A stretch of DNA of 64,000 bases, from assembly GCA_015075365.1 (NCBI GenBank), contig JABTUN010000004.1, forward strand, positions 310,001 to 374,000, written 5' to 3'. The stretch comes from Verrucomicrobiaceae bacterium. GTDB taxonomy: Bacteria; Verrucomicrobiota; Verrucomicrobiia; Verrucomicrobiales; Verrucomicrobiaceae. Each line of letters opens with the position of its first letter. Positions within the stretch are counted from its first letter, which is position 1. Position numbers and translations under genes: made by a program. Of this stretch, positions 1-8,814 are shown piece after piece. The notes beneath the pieces were generated by a model. The model had not been told where the DNA came from. It worked only from the letters and a program-made list of their open reading frames with translations, and did no database searches.

Positions 1-141
1 TCCCGCGCGGAGGTGCAGTTCATTGAAAATGCGAAGCGTCGGGTGAAACTGGACACGATCCGGCGCTGCTGCCTGGCGCTCTCCGGCATCTGGCTGGCAG
101 AGGTTTTCATGGAAGTCCAGCGCCGGCTGCTGGAGGGCTGA
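1..141 (+). CDS. 3' end of an unidentified protein (partial)
   Basis: The open frame runs in from the left edge and ends at TGA 139-141, giving the last 46 residues of a protein. The visible part is charged and probably helical (it contains ENAKRRVKLDTIRRCC and ends MEVQRRLLEG). I do not recognise it. The 264 bp that follow, up to the next start, hold no convincing gene. It reads in the same direction as the fibronectin-III and collagen-like genes downstream and may belong with them. Confidence 0.55.
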   Translation, partial: SRAEVQFIENAKRRVKLDTIRRCCLALSGIWLAEVFMEVQRRLLEG

Positions 142-405
142 GGCAGCGCTGCCTGTGCGCGCGCCCGGGCGGGAAGAAACAGCTCCGGGTGCTGGCGGAC
201 GAACCTGCGCCCAAGGGTGGCGGCCCGATGCCAACCCTTGTGGCGTGGATCACGCGGGGTGGTTTGTGGTTTCATCCGCGGCAACTCCAACACCGACCGC
301 ATGCCGCTCCGATTCGACGCAGGACACACGATGGACACATCGCTCCGCTACGACACGGAACCCACGGCGCCGGTGGTGGTCACACAACGCCAACACACCC
401 GAACC

Positions 406-1035
406 ATGAGCTTCTTTAAACTCGAACTCAAGATCAAGACCGTGCTGCAAAAACTGGCGATGGGCCTCAACCACATCGCTGCCATGACAGGCAATGCCAA
501 CTATCCGCAGGCCACGCGTGTGCCGGCGGACGCGCAATTCCAAACCGCGCAGGACGAGCTGCAGGCCGCCAACGACGCCGCGGACCTCCTGGAAAGCCAG
601 TGGAAGGCGGCCAACGCGCTGCGTGATCAAAAGGAGGCGGCCTGGGACATGCTGATCACCGCGCGTGCCAACAACTGCGAGGCCGTGACGCCGGGCGACC
701 TGACGAAGCTGGCCACCACGGGCCTGCCGCTCAAGGGCGCGCCCGTCTCCGTGGGCGACCTGCCCGCCCCGGGCGACCTGAAGGCGGCGATGAGCGAGCA
801 CGCGGGCCAGATCGACCTGCAGTGGGTGCCGGTGTACGGTGCCAGCATCTACGAGATCGAGATGATGGAGCATGCCGTGCCCGGCGCGGTGTGGCAGGCG
901 GTGAAGACAGTGACCCAGAGCAAGTACACTGTGACAGGCCTCACCAGCGGGAAGCACTACGCCTTCCGCGTGCGCGCCGTAGGCCCGAAAGGCGCCGGCC
1001 CGTGGAGCGACGAGGCTGTGAAGATGGCGCCGTGA
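406..1035 (+). CDS. Fibronectin type III domain protein
   Basis: Protein of 209 residues. The first half is helical and rich in Ala, Gln and Glu, probably a coiled coil over residues 45-85. Residues about 120-209 form one fibronectin type III domain: a strand ending LQWVPV, a TVTGL turn, then YAFRVRAVG and GPWSDE, the usual fn3 F-G strand signature. The ATG at 406 is preferred because upstream codons have low GC3 and look non-coding. No signal peptide is visible. Fn3 domains of this type mediate binding in surface, fibre or secreted proteins; the partner is unknown. The next gene on the same strand is a collagen-like protein, which suggests a small surface or tail-fibre-like set, but no phage structural gene is visible to prove that. 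Confidence 0.7.
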   Translation: MSFFKLELKIKTVLQKLAMGLNHIAAMTGNANYPQATRVPADAQFQTAQDELQAANDAADLLESQWKAANALRDQKEAAWDMLITARANNCEAVTPGDLTKLATTGLPLKGAPVSVGDLPAPGDLKAAMSEHAGQIDLQWVPVYGASIYEIEMMEHAVPGAVWQAVKTVTQSKYTVTGLTSGKHYAFRVRAVGPKGAGPWSDEAVKMAP

Positions 1036-1075
1036 GCCGCGCTGCGCGCTTGTGTCTCCCGGCGGCCATGCCATC

Positions 1076-1300
1076 ACCAGAGCCGGCTGAAGCCGGGACT
1101 ACGAACGCGCGGCGCGCACCTCGGACCGGGACAACGTTCAACATCGAACCCCCAACCTTCAACGTTCAACACCAGAGCCGGCTGAAGCCCGAACTGCGAA
1201 CGCGCGGCGCGCACCTCTGACCCAGACAACGTTCAACATCGAACCCCCAACCTTCAACGTTCAACAGCAGAGCCGGCTGAAGCCCGAACTACGAACGCGC
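1076..1300 (+). repeat. 95-bp direct tandem repeat, about 2.4 copies
   Basis: The phrase CAGAGCCGGCTGAAGCC recurs with an exact period of 95 bp (equivalent bases at 1081, 1176 and 1271). Each unit continues with ACGAACGCGC and then GTTCAACATCGAACCCCCAA followed by CCTTCAACGTTCAACA. The third copy is cut off near 1300. The array fills most of the 505-bp gap between the two flanking genes. The rest of the gap to 1540 is low-complexity GAGCG/GCGAA-rich DNA with no credible gene. Confidence 0.85.
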
Positions 1301-1540
1301 TGTGTCTCGTCGGACGCGGCGCAGCGCGTCCCTGCCCACCTCTTCTTTCTGACCTCTGACAGCACCTGAGCCGAGCACGGTGGCGACGTGCGAACCGAAG
1401 CGCAGCGGAGATAGCCAGCCATAGGCTGCCCGCAGGGCGAACGCAGTGAGGCAAACAGACTGAGCGCAGCGAAGCCCGCAGGGTGAGACGAGCGTGAGGC
1501 GCGAGCGAATCAACCTTGAAACCAGAAACTCCAAACAGCC

Positions 1541-1951
1541 ATGCCCTTCGACCCCACCTACCCACCGACGAACGCCCTGATCGAGTCCGCGCCGCTGCGC
1601 GGGAACTTCAACGGCCTCAAGGACCTCATTGATGCCGTGCCGGTGATCAACGCCGCGGTCATCGACAACGTGACCACCCTGCCGCCCGGTGATCCGGCCA
1701 CGGTGGGGCTGCTGCTCAGCGGTGCCACGCTGCACTTCACCTTTGGCATCCCGGAGGGCCAGACCGGCCCGCAGGGCATCCCGGGGGAAGTCACGCAGGC
1801 GGCCTTGGACGCGGCGATCAGCGGCACGAGCAGCAACAGCAACGGGGTGACCCATTTGAGCCAGTCGGCCGACTCCGGCTACAACCAATGGCAGATGCAG
1901 CAGGTGATGGACAAGGTGGATGAGCTGATCTCCGCGCTGCGGCGGCCGTAG
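1541..1951 (+). CDS. Small collagen-like (GXY) protein
   Basis: Protein of 136 residues starting MPFDPTYPPTNALIES. Residues 75-90 contain a short collagen-like run, GQTGPQGIPGE, three to four Gly-X-Y units. The C-terminus is helical (MQQVMDKVDELISAL) and could act as a trimerisation segment. There is no signal peptide. The general plan (N-terminal anchor, collagen-like stalk, helical end) resembles small trimeric fibre proteins. It shares direction with the fibronectin-III protein upstream. Function is not established. Confidence 0.6.
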   Translation: MPFDPTYPPTNALIESAPLRGNFNGLKDLIDAVPVINAAVIDNVTTLPPGDPATVGLLLSGATLHFTFGIPEGQTGPQGIPGEVTQAALDAAISGTSSNSNGVTHLSQSADSGYNQWQMQQVMDKVDELISALRRP

Positions 1952-2068
1952 GCGGAGACGAGGGCCGGTGAGACGGGAAGTCCTGGCACTTGAAACTTGG
2001 AACGTGAAACACGAGACCCGAGGGAAGGCCACGGGCTTGCGCCCACGGCCACGGCCCGTGACCGGGCC

Positions 2069-2127
2069 TCAGCGCAGCTTGGCCGCGATGTCGTGGAAGA
2101 CGCGGGAGGCGGTGCTTTTTTCCGGCG
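2069..2127 (-). repeat. Detached copy of the mrp 3' end (59-bp direct repeat)
   Basis: These 59 bp match the last 59 bp of mrp (6016-6074) with one mismatch (C at 2101 versus T at 6048). Read leftward they encode EKSTASRVFHDIAAKLR plus a stop, against EKSTASRIFHDIAAKLR in Mrp. The copy begins exactly where the delta-60 gene stops: that gene's TGA (2130-2128) overlaps an ATG that would start a 20-residue tail peptide. The two copies bracket the delta-60 gene with 3947 bp between equivalent bases. Confidence 0.9.
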
Positions 2128-5100
2128 TCATGAGCCGGTCACCTTGAGCCTCACAAAGATGGGCAGGCTGCCGGAAACGGGCACGCTGAACACATGCTGC
2201 GGCGCGCTGCCGGTGTCGGGAACAGGCGTCCAGTCCCCCGGCTGCAACGTGGAACTCCATTCTGCCTCATAAACGATCCCGGTGACGCCGGAGGGGGTGT
2301 CAAACGTGATCTGGAAGGTGTCCCCGACGCGCTGCCCCTGCGGCAACTGCACAGAGCCTGCCTGGACAGGGTTCAGGCCGAAGGCGTATTCGAGCAGATT
2401 GACAAGGCCGTCGTTGTCGAAGTCAAAACTGTCGGCCGCATTGCCACTGCCGCCGGTGCTGCCGAAATGAGTGTGACGCCAGGACTCCTGCGCGCTGACG
2501 CCCTGGCCCGTGAGCGTGATGTCGAAAGGGGTTTCATCATAATCACTGCTGGCGAGGTGGAGGGCGGCCTCACGCAGGCCAAAATCCGACGGGGTGAAGG
2601 TGACGGTGAACGTGGTGCTGGCCCCGGCGGCCAGCGTGGTGGCTCCGAGGGCGCTGAGGGCGAAATCTGCCGCGCCGGCACCGTCCTTGGTGATGGCGAG
2701 GCTGGTGAGGCTGGCGGCGCCGGTGTTGCGAACGGTATAGGTGAGTACTTTGGGCGTGTTGACGGCGACGGGGCCGAAGGCGGTGCTGGAGACTCCGTCC
2801 ACGAGCGTGGTGCCGGAAGGCTGCTCGAGGGCGACATCCGGAAACACGGTGCCGTAGCTGACGATTTGCTCGACAAGGCCGGAGCTGCCATTGTAGCGCC
2901 CGCCGACGGCGCGGCCACGGGCGCGGACCCAACCGCCTGCGGCGATGGAGAGCCCGGTCCTGCGCCAGCCGCCAGCGACGCGGGTGGCCGCGCCACGGCT
3001 GGTCCATCCGGTGCCATTCCAGGTGTCAAAGGTGACCTGCTCCACCTCCGGGGCAGCGCCGCCGCGCGCCCAGTCGATCTGGGAGGTTCCGGTCACGCTG
3101 AGGGCCTGTGTGGCGGGGGAGTCGTTTTGCAGGCGGACGAAGTAGTTGCGCGCCACACCGCCTGCGCTGGTGAAGTTTCCCCCCACGAGGATTTTGCCAT
3201 CGGATTGAATGGCCAGGCTGGAGACAGCGGCGTTGGCGCCGGGGTCGAAACCGGTGTCAAGGCTGCCATCTGGATTCAGCCTGGCGATGTAGCCGCGATT
3301 GACCCAACTGACCTGCGTGAAGCTGCCGCCGATGAGGATTTTTCCATCTGCCTGGATGGCGATGGTGTGGACGGCACCGTCCGGACCGGGGTTAAAGCTG
3401 GTGTCGAGAGTGCCGTTGCTGTTCAAGCGCGCGAATCCGCTGCGCGCGACGCCATTCATGGTGGTGAAGGGTCCTGCGACGAGGATTTTGCCATCCGCCT
3501 GCACCGCCACGCATTCCAGCGGGGATGAGATGATGCCGGGGTTCGGGGTGAAAGTGGTGTCGAGCGCGCCCGCCGTGGTGAGGCGGGCCAGCTTGACTTG
3601 GGTACCGCCGCCAATGGAGGAGAATCCCCCGCAGACGACCAGCTTGCCATCAGCCTGAACGGCGACGCTGTTGACCGTGCCGCTGGCGTTTGGATTGAAG
3701 CCGGGTGTGTCGTTGAAGCCCGCCGTCGTCAGGCGGGTGATCCGGTTGAGTGTCGTGGAGAAGATGGTGGTGAAGTCACCTCCCACGATGGTCTTGTCGT
3801 CCGCTTGCGCGGCGAGGCAGGCTACTGTGTTGTTGGCGTTGACGTTTCCGTTTTCGCGGCTGCCATCCGCGAACAACCGCGCTACGCGGTTCTTGGTATC
3901 CACTCCTACGGTGGTGAAACTCCCGCCGATGGTCATCTTTCCATTTGGGAAAGTGACCATGGCGGCCACGCTGCCATTGACGTTGGGGTCGAAGCTCGTG
4001 TCGAGCGTCCCGTCCGCGTTCAGCCGCGCGATGCGGTTGCGTAAGGCACCGCCGGCCGTCACGAAATCACCGCCCACGACCATTTTGCCATCGGGCTGCA
4101 CCATGGCGCTCAACACTTTCCCGCCATCGATGCCGGGATTGAACGCGGCATCCAAGTGCTGTCCGCTGCCTGTGAGGGCGATGTCAAAGGTCGTCTCGTC
4201 CGCATCATTACTGGTGATGTGCAGTGCGGCGCTGCGGCTGCCTGCCCCATGAGGGGTGAAGGTCACGGTGAATGTGGTGCTCCCGCCGGGCACGAGCGAG
4301 GTGGCAGATGGAGAGCCCACGCTGAAGTCCGCGGGAAAAACACCGTCCACCACAACCGCGAGTCCGGTGAGGCTGGCGGTGCCGTTGTTGCGGATGGTGA
4401 ATGTTTTCGGCGCGCTCGTGTCCAGCCACTCCAGCGTGCCAAAATCCACCACGGCCGCCGCATCAGTGAGGACCGTGGCCAGCGGCTGCTCCACGGTGAT
4501 GTCCGGCCTGGAGGCCGCGCCATAGGTGGTGGTCTGCACCACCTCCCAGGTGCTGCTGCCGTGGTACCCGCCCGCAGCCCATCCGCGCGCCCGAATCCAG
4601 GTGCTGGCAGGCAGGGCGAGCCCGGTGGCACGCCATCCCCCGGCGATGCGCACCGCCGTGCCCTGGCTGATCCAGGCACTGCCATTCCAGGCTTCAAAGC
4701 CGGCTTTTTCCACCTCCGGCGCGCTGCCGCCCCGTGTCCAGTCGATCTGGGTGGTCCCGGTCACGGTAAGTGTGCTCGTCGCTGCTTCATTGGTGACACG
4801 GCACACGCGGCTGCGGGAGAGTCCGCCCACGATCGAGAAGCCGCCGGCCAGGATCACCTTGCCATCGGGCTGAATGACAAGGCCATGTATATTGGAGTTC
4901 GCGTTGGGATTGAAGCCGGTGTCGGGCGTGCCGTCCGCATTCACCCGCGCCACACGGTTCCGTGTCACACCACCCACGCTGGTGAAACTGCCGCCAAGCA
5001 ATATCTTGCCGTTGGTCTGCAAGGCGAGGGTGCGGATGATTCCATTCACATTGGGATCGAAACCGGTGTCGAGCGTGCCATCGGCGTTGACCCGGGCCAT

Positions 5101-5904
5101 GCGGTTGCGGGCGACGCCGTTGATGATGATGAAATCGCCACCAACGACGATCTTTCCGTCCGGCTGTGCGATCAGGCTGTACACATCGTAGGCGCTCGCA
5201 AAGGTGGGCACAAATCCCGCATCCAGGGTGCCGTCGGCATTGAACCGCGCGATACCCAGGCGCGAATTCCCGCCGATGCCGCCGAAACTGCCGCCAATGA
5301 GCAGCTTCCCGTCCGTCTGGCGGGCCATGCAATACACCGCGCCGTTCGCTTGAGGATCAAACGAAGGGTCCACGCTGCCATTGGTCTCCAGACGTGCGAT
5401 CCGGTGACGTGAGGTGGACCCCAGCCAGTCGAAGCTGCCCCCTATCACGATCTTACCATCGGAATCGACATTGAGGCAGTAAACCTCGCCATTCACCTCG
5501 GGGTCCGTGAACGTTGAATCGAGCGCGCCATCGGGATGCACCCGGACAATGTAACTGCGCGTGGCAGGCCCCACCATGCTGAATCCGCCGCCGAGCAGGA
5601 TCTTTCCGTCATTCTGCACAGCGATGGCAAAAACGGTTCCCGTAACATTGTTTGTGACAAAATTGGGGTCCAGCGCGCCACTGGCAAAAAGCCGCGCCAC
5701 CCGGCTCCGTGGCACGCCACCCACGGCCGTGAAATCACCGGCGATCAAAATCTTTCCGTCTGGCAGGACCACCGAGCTGTACACGCTGCCCCCGGTGACA
5801 TTGGGATTGAAGCTGTCGGGCGTCTGGCCGGACATCCGTCCCGGCAACGAGATCCATAAAAGAAGAGCCAAGATGACCCCGGCGCGCATGGGTGGTAGGT
5901 TCAT
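2128..5904 (-). CDS. Secreted protein with two delta-60 beta-propeller blocks and choice-of-anchor D domains
   Basis: Protein of 1258 residues with a signal peptide (about residues 1-26, ending RMSGQ). It contains fourteen delta-60 repeats, each about 50 residues with the core QxDGKILxGGxF followed by RxRVARLxxDGxLDxxF. They fall into two blocks of seven. Each block is followed by a VTGTxQIDWxRGG segment and an ASPM/Hydin-like 'choice-of-anchor D' domain (TIRNNGTASLTGLA in the first, TVRNTGAASLTSLA in the second). The C-terminus has FDNDGLVNLLEYAFGLNP, a calcium-loop-like motif common at the ends of verrucomicrobial extracellular proteins. Seven repeats per block fit two seven-bladed propellers (inference). 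It is probably an extracellular or surface binding protein. A copy of the mrp tail directly downstream suggests the gene was inserted behind mrp. Confidence 0.85.
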   Translation of the reverse strand: MNLPPMRAGVILALLLWISLPGRMSGQTPDSFNPNVTGGSVYSSVVLPDGKILIAGDFTAVGGVPRSRVARLFASGALDPNFVTNNVTGTVFAIAVQNDGKILLGGGFSMVGPATRSYIVRVHPDGALDSTFTDPEVNGEVYCLNVDSDGKIVIGGSFDWLGSTSRHRIARLETNGSVDPSFDPQANGAVYCMARQTDGKLLIGGSFGGIGGNSRLGIARFNADGTLDAGFVPTFASAYDVYSLIAQPDGKIVVGGDFIIINGVARNRMARVNADGTLDTGFDPNVNGIIRTLALQTNGKILLGGSFTSVGGVTRNRVARVNADGTPDTGFNPNANSNIHGLVIQPDGKVILAGGFSIVGGLSRSRVCRVTNEAATSTLTVTGTTQIDWTRGGSAPEVEKAGFEAWNGSAWISQGTAVRIAGGWRATGLALPASTWIRARGWAAGGYHGSSTWEVVQTTTYGAASRPDITVEQPLATVLTDAAAVVDFGTLEWLDTSAPKTFTIRNNGTASLTGLAVVVDGVFPADFSVGSPSATSLVPGGSTTFTVTFTPHGAGSRSAALHITSNDADETTFDIALTGSGQHLDAAFNPGIDGGKVLSAMVQPDGKMVVGGDFVTAGGALRNRIARLNADGTLDTSFDPNVNGSVAAMVTFPNGKMTIGGSFTTVGVDTKNRVARLFADGSRENGNVNANNTVACLAAQADDKTIVGGDFTTIFSTTLNRITRLTTAGFNDTPGFNPNASGTVNSVAVQADGKLVVCGGFSSIGGGTQVKLARLTTAGALDTTFTPNPGIISSPLECVAVQADGKILVAGPFTTMNGVARSGFARLNSNGTLDTSFNPGPDGAVHTIAIQADGKILIGGSFTQVSWVNRGYIARLNPDGSLDTGFDPGANAAVSSLAIQSDGKILVGGNFTSAGGVARNYFVRLQNDSPATQALSVTGTSQIDWARGGAAPEVEQVTFDTWNGTGWTSRGAATRVAGGWRRTGLSIAAGGWVRARGRAVGGRYNGSSGLVEQIVSYGTVFPDVALEQPSGTTLVDGVSSTAFGPVAVNTPKVLTYTVRNTGAASLTSLAITKDGAGAADFALSALGATTLAAGASTTFTVTFTPSDFGLREAALHLASSDYDETPFDITLTGQGVSAQESWRHTHFGSTGGSGNAADSFDFDNDGLVNLLEYAFGLNPVQAGSVQLPQGQRVGDTFQITFDTPSGVTGIVYEAEWSSTLQPGDWTPVPDTGSAPQHVFSVPVSGSLPIFVRLKVTGS

Positions 5905-6015
5905 GAAGGAGTCGGTTGATCCGCTCGGATATAATCAGGCGTCACGATGGGTCGCAACGCCAATCAATGGAACGCGCGGTGATTCAAACAGTCACGGTTG
6001 CAAAAAACGACCGGA

Positions 6016-7053
6016 TCAGCGCAGCTTGGCCGCGATGTCGTGGAAGATGCGGGAGGCGGTGCTTTTTTCCGGCGGATCGAGGGCGATGGGATGGCCCTGG
6101 TCGGCGCGTTCGCGCACGGGCATCTCGATGGGGATCTGGCCCAGGAGCGGCACGCCGAGGCGCCTGGCCTCGTGCTCGCCGCCGCCTTTGCCGAAGATGT
6201 GATACTCCTTCCCGTCGGAGGGGCAGAGGAAATAGCTCATGTTCTCGATGATGCCGAGGATGGGCACATTGACCTTTTGAAACATGGAGACGGCTTTGCG
6301 GGCGTCGATGAGGGCGACCTCCTGCGGTGTGGTGACGATGACCGCGCCGTCCAGTGCCACGGTCTGCACGATGGTGAGCTGGATGTCCCCGGTGCCGGGC
6401 GGGAGATCGAGGACGAGCACATCGAGATCGTCCCACGCGACCTGCCGCAGGAACTGCTGCGTGTAGCGCGTGGCCACAGGGCCGCGCACGATCACCGGGG
6501 AGGCGTCGTCGAGCAAAAAGCCCATGGAGATGAGCTGGAGGCCGTGTTTGACGATGGGGACGATCTGCTGCTCGTCATTCTGGTAGGGGCGCTCGTCCGT
6601 GCCAAACATGTGGGCGATGCTGGGGCCGTACAAATCGCAGTCGCACAGGCCCACGCGGGCGCCTGTCTTGCTGAGGGCCACGGCGAGATTGGAGGCGACG
6701 GTGCTTTTGCCCACGCCGCCCTTGCCGGAGGCGACGGCGATGATCTTTTTCACGCCGGGGATGCTGGACTTGCCGAGCTTGTCAGAGGCGGTGGCACCGG
6801 CGCCGGGCGGGTCCTTGATGTCAAAATTCAGCCGCACCTGCCCCACGCCGGGCAGCTTTTGCAGGACATCCATGGCCTGCTCGTGAATGAGGCGCGGGAT
6901 GTTCGGATCGCGGGTGGCCAGGGAGATCTCCACGATCACATCCGCGCCGGTGACCTGCACGGCCTTGACGAGGCCGAAGGAGAGAATATCGCGGCTGAAA
7001 CCCGGATAGCGCACCTGCGCCAGGGCGGAACGAACGTCATTTTCGGTGGGCAT
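6016..7053 (-). CDS. mrp: Mrp/ApbC-family iron-sulfur cluster carrier ATPase
   Basis: Protein of 345 residues from MPTENDVR. The N-terminal 90 residues are a MIP18-like domain (PGFSRDILSFGLV). The ATPase part has the deviant Walker A GKGGVGKST, the switch region CDCDLYGPS and the Walker B-like LDLPPGTGD, all diagnostic of the Mrp/NBP35 group. It also has the ENMSYF segment followed by a cysteine (FLCPSDGK); the partner cysteine of the usual CxxC is not evident. Family members bind and transfer [4Fe-4S] clusters in the cytosol as dimers. An in-frame ATG 57 bp upstream adds a low-complexity leader and was not chosen. The last 59 bp are duplicated at 2069-2127. Confidence 0.93.
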   Translation of the reverse strand: MPTENDVRSALAQVRYPGFSRDILSFGLVKAVQVTGADVIVEISLATRDPNIPRLIHEQAMDVLQKLPGVGQVRLNFDIKDPPGAGATASDKLGKSSIPGVKKIIAVASGKGGVGKSTVASNLAVALSKTGARVGLCDCDLYGPSIAHMFGTDERPYQNDEQQIVPIVKHGLQLISMGFLLDDASPVIVRGPVATRYTQQFLRQVAWDDLDVLVLDLPPGTGDIQLTIVQTVALDGAVIVTTPQEVALIDARKAVSMFQKVNVPILGIIENMSYFLCPSDGKEYHIFGKGGGEHEARRLGVPLLGQIPIEMPVRERADQGHPIALDPPEKSTASRIFHDIAAKLR

Positions 7054-7190
7054 GGGAGGTTTTGGGGGGTGGGTGGGGTCTGTGTTAGAACCCGGGGCGT
7101 GAAATGGCAACCGAAACGGCGGCGGGAATGCGTGCCGGGGAGGCGCAGGACGCTTGCGCCGCGGCGGAATCCGTGTTTTTCACCCGCGCC

Positions 7191-8501
7191 ATGCCTCATC
7201 CCGCCCCAGCGCCCACACACCTCGACCTCTCGCAGCTCGGCGAGCCCGTCTATCGCGGCTCCGTGCAGAATCTCCACGCGGTGCCGGGGCATCCGGGCTT
7301 TGTGGTGTGCGAGACGACGCCGGCGGGCTCCGTCTTTGACGTGGGCAGCATTTTCAACATCGAGGGCAATGACCTGAACCGTGCCATCTTCCGGCACGCG
7401 ATGTATTCCCGCCTCGGAAAGCCAGAAACGTGGCGGCGCGTGAAACAAGCCGTCGAATCGACGCCGATGGACGAGGCGTGGCGCGCGGAGCTGCTGTCCG
7501 GCCCGCTGGAGCAGATGCTGGAGCGCGGCGCGGCCACGCACCACATCGGCATGGTGGACGCGAAGACGGGCGAGATCGTGCGCGAGGGCATGCCGGCGAA
7601 TCCGAGCTGTTACAACGTGGTGCGCCGCTTTCCCGTGATGCATCCGCCGCAGCGCGCGCTGCTGGGCACGCATGTGTTTGACTACGCGCAGTTTCACCAG
7701 AGCGCGACGTATGTGGTGCCGCTGGAGTACATCGTGCGCTTCGGTGTGACGAGCGGCTCGTCCATTTTGAAGAAATACCAGGGCCTCTCCGACACCGCCA
7801 AACGCGCCTACGAGCAGGAGATGGGCCTCTCCAGGCCGATGGGCGTGTGGGAGATGCTGGAGCGGCCGGTCTATGACCTGACGAGCAAATATGAGCCGGA
7901 GGACCGCGCGGTGAGCAAGCAGGAGGCGCTGCTCATGAGCGGCCTCAGCAGCGCGGACTTCCTCACCACGGTGAAGATGGCCATCCTCGGCGGCTGGGCC
8001 GTGCGGGAGCTGCTGGAGAGCGCCGGGCTGCTGCTGTGGGATCTGAAGTGGGAGTTCGCCGTGGACCGGGAGGAGCTGCTGTTTGTCGATACGATCGACG
8101 CGGACTCCTTCCGCGGCACCAGCTTCATCGACGTGGAGGGCAGAAAACTCGTCATCCATTTCAACAAGCAGGCGATGCGCGACTACTACCGCCTCGTACA
8201 TCCGGATTGGTTTGCCGGCATCAACGACGCGAAGCAGCAGGCGCAAAAGGCTGGTGTGCCTTTCAAGCAGGTGCTGCGCGAGGGCCAGGCCGCCGGCAAG
8301 TGGCCTGCCACGCCGGTGGTCGATGCCGTGTTCCTCGCGCTCCAGGCGCGCAAGACCGCGCTGATCCGCGAGCATGTGCTGTCCGAGCGCCCTGCCGCCG
8401 CCATCCGCGCCGATTTGCAGGCCACGGGCGAGGCGGAGGTGGAGTTTTACCGCGCCAAAGGCCTGCTGGACGGCCTTTTGAAGCTGAACGCCGTGGGCTG
8501 A
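7191..8501 (+). CDS. purC: Phosphoribosylaminoimidazole-succinocarboxamide synthase-like protein
   Basis: Protein of 436 residues from MPHPAPAP. It carries the SAICAR synthetase signatures VPLEYIVRFGVTSGSSI, LLLWDLKWEFAVD and DTIDADSFRG, the regions that hold ATP, CAIR and Mg in PurC. PurC joins aspartate to CAIR in step 8 of purine synthesis. The protein is much longer than standard bacterial PurC (about 240-300 residues), with extra helical sequence between the N-terminal lobe and the catalytic motifs, so it belongs to a long or divergent subgroup. An in-frame ATG at 7104 would add 29 residues of low-complexity sequence. No other pur gene lies next to it. Alternative: a PurC-fold enzyme with altered substrate. 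Confidence 0.72.
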   Translation: MPHPAPAPTHLDLSQLGEPVYRGSVQNLHAVPGHPGFVVCETTPAGSVFDVGSIFNIEGNDLNRAIFRHAMYSRLGKPETWRRVKQAVESTPMDEAWRAELLSGPLEQMLERGAATHHIGMVDAKTGEIVREGMPANPSCYNVVRRFPVMHPPQRALLGTHVFDYAQFHQSATYVVPLEYIVRFGVTSGSSILKKYQGLSDTAKRAYEQEMGLSRPMGVWEMLERPVYDLTSKYEPEDRAVSKQEALLMSGLSSADFLTTVKMAILGGWAVRELLESAGLLLWDLKWEFAVDREELLFVDTIDADSFRGTSFIDVEGRKLVIHFNKQAMRDYYRLVHPDWFAGINDAKQQAQKAGVPFKQVLREGQAAGKWPATPVVDAVFLALQARKTALIREHVLSERPAAAIRADLQATGEAEVEFYRAKGLLDGLLKLNAVG

Positions 8502-8532
8502 AAACGCCCCGGATTCCAGGGTGACAAAGTGC

Positions 8533-8560
8533 TTGCGCCTGGAACGGAAACGCCTATGAA
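8533..8560 (+). promoter_or_regulatory. Putative tRNA promoter
   Basis: A -35-like TTGCGC (8533-8538) and a -10-like TATGAA (8555-8560) are separated by 16 bp. They lie about 30 bp before the first tRNA and behind the end of the purC-like gene. Read by eye against the sigma-70 consensus; not tested. Confidence 0.4.
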
Positions 8561-8590
8561 TCCGGCCCCTTCTTCGGGAGGGAAAGTGAT

Positions 8591-8665
8591 TCCTGAGTAG
8601 CTCAGCGGTAGAGCGGGTGGCTGTTAACCACTAGGTCGTAGGTTCGAACCCTACCTCAGGAGCCA
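8591..8665 (+). tRNA. tRNA-Asn (anticodon GTT)
   Basis: A complete cloverleaf: acceptor TCCTGAG pairs with CTCAGGA (8655-8661), D-arm contains AGCTCAGCGGTAGAGC, the anticodon loop CTGTTAA (8621-8627) has GTT at positions 34-36, and the T-arm contains GGTTCGAACC. Discriminator G is at 8662 and the CCA end (8663-8665) is encoded. It lies 5 bp before the next tRNA and is probably co-transcribed with it. Confidence 0.97.
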
Positions 8666-8670
8666 TCCAC

Positions 8671-8742
<72 letters not shown>

Positions 8743-8814
8743 CGGATTGATGGCGGCACCAGCAAGCCGCCATTCTTTTTGCACAAGCCGCGCCGCGCCG
8801 GCGTTTTGTCGCCC

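Noticed and set aside
1..1951. End of a prophage or tailocin
   Set aside because: The fibronectin-III and collagen-like proteins fit tail fibres, but no capsid, tail, lysis or integrase gene is visible in the window.
2069..2260. A 63-residue minus-strand gene running through the delta-60 stop into the mrp tail copy
   Set aside because: Its first part is a shadow frame of the delta-60 gene; only the 59-bp tail copy is meaningful.
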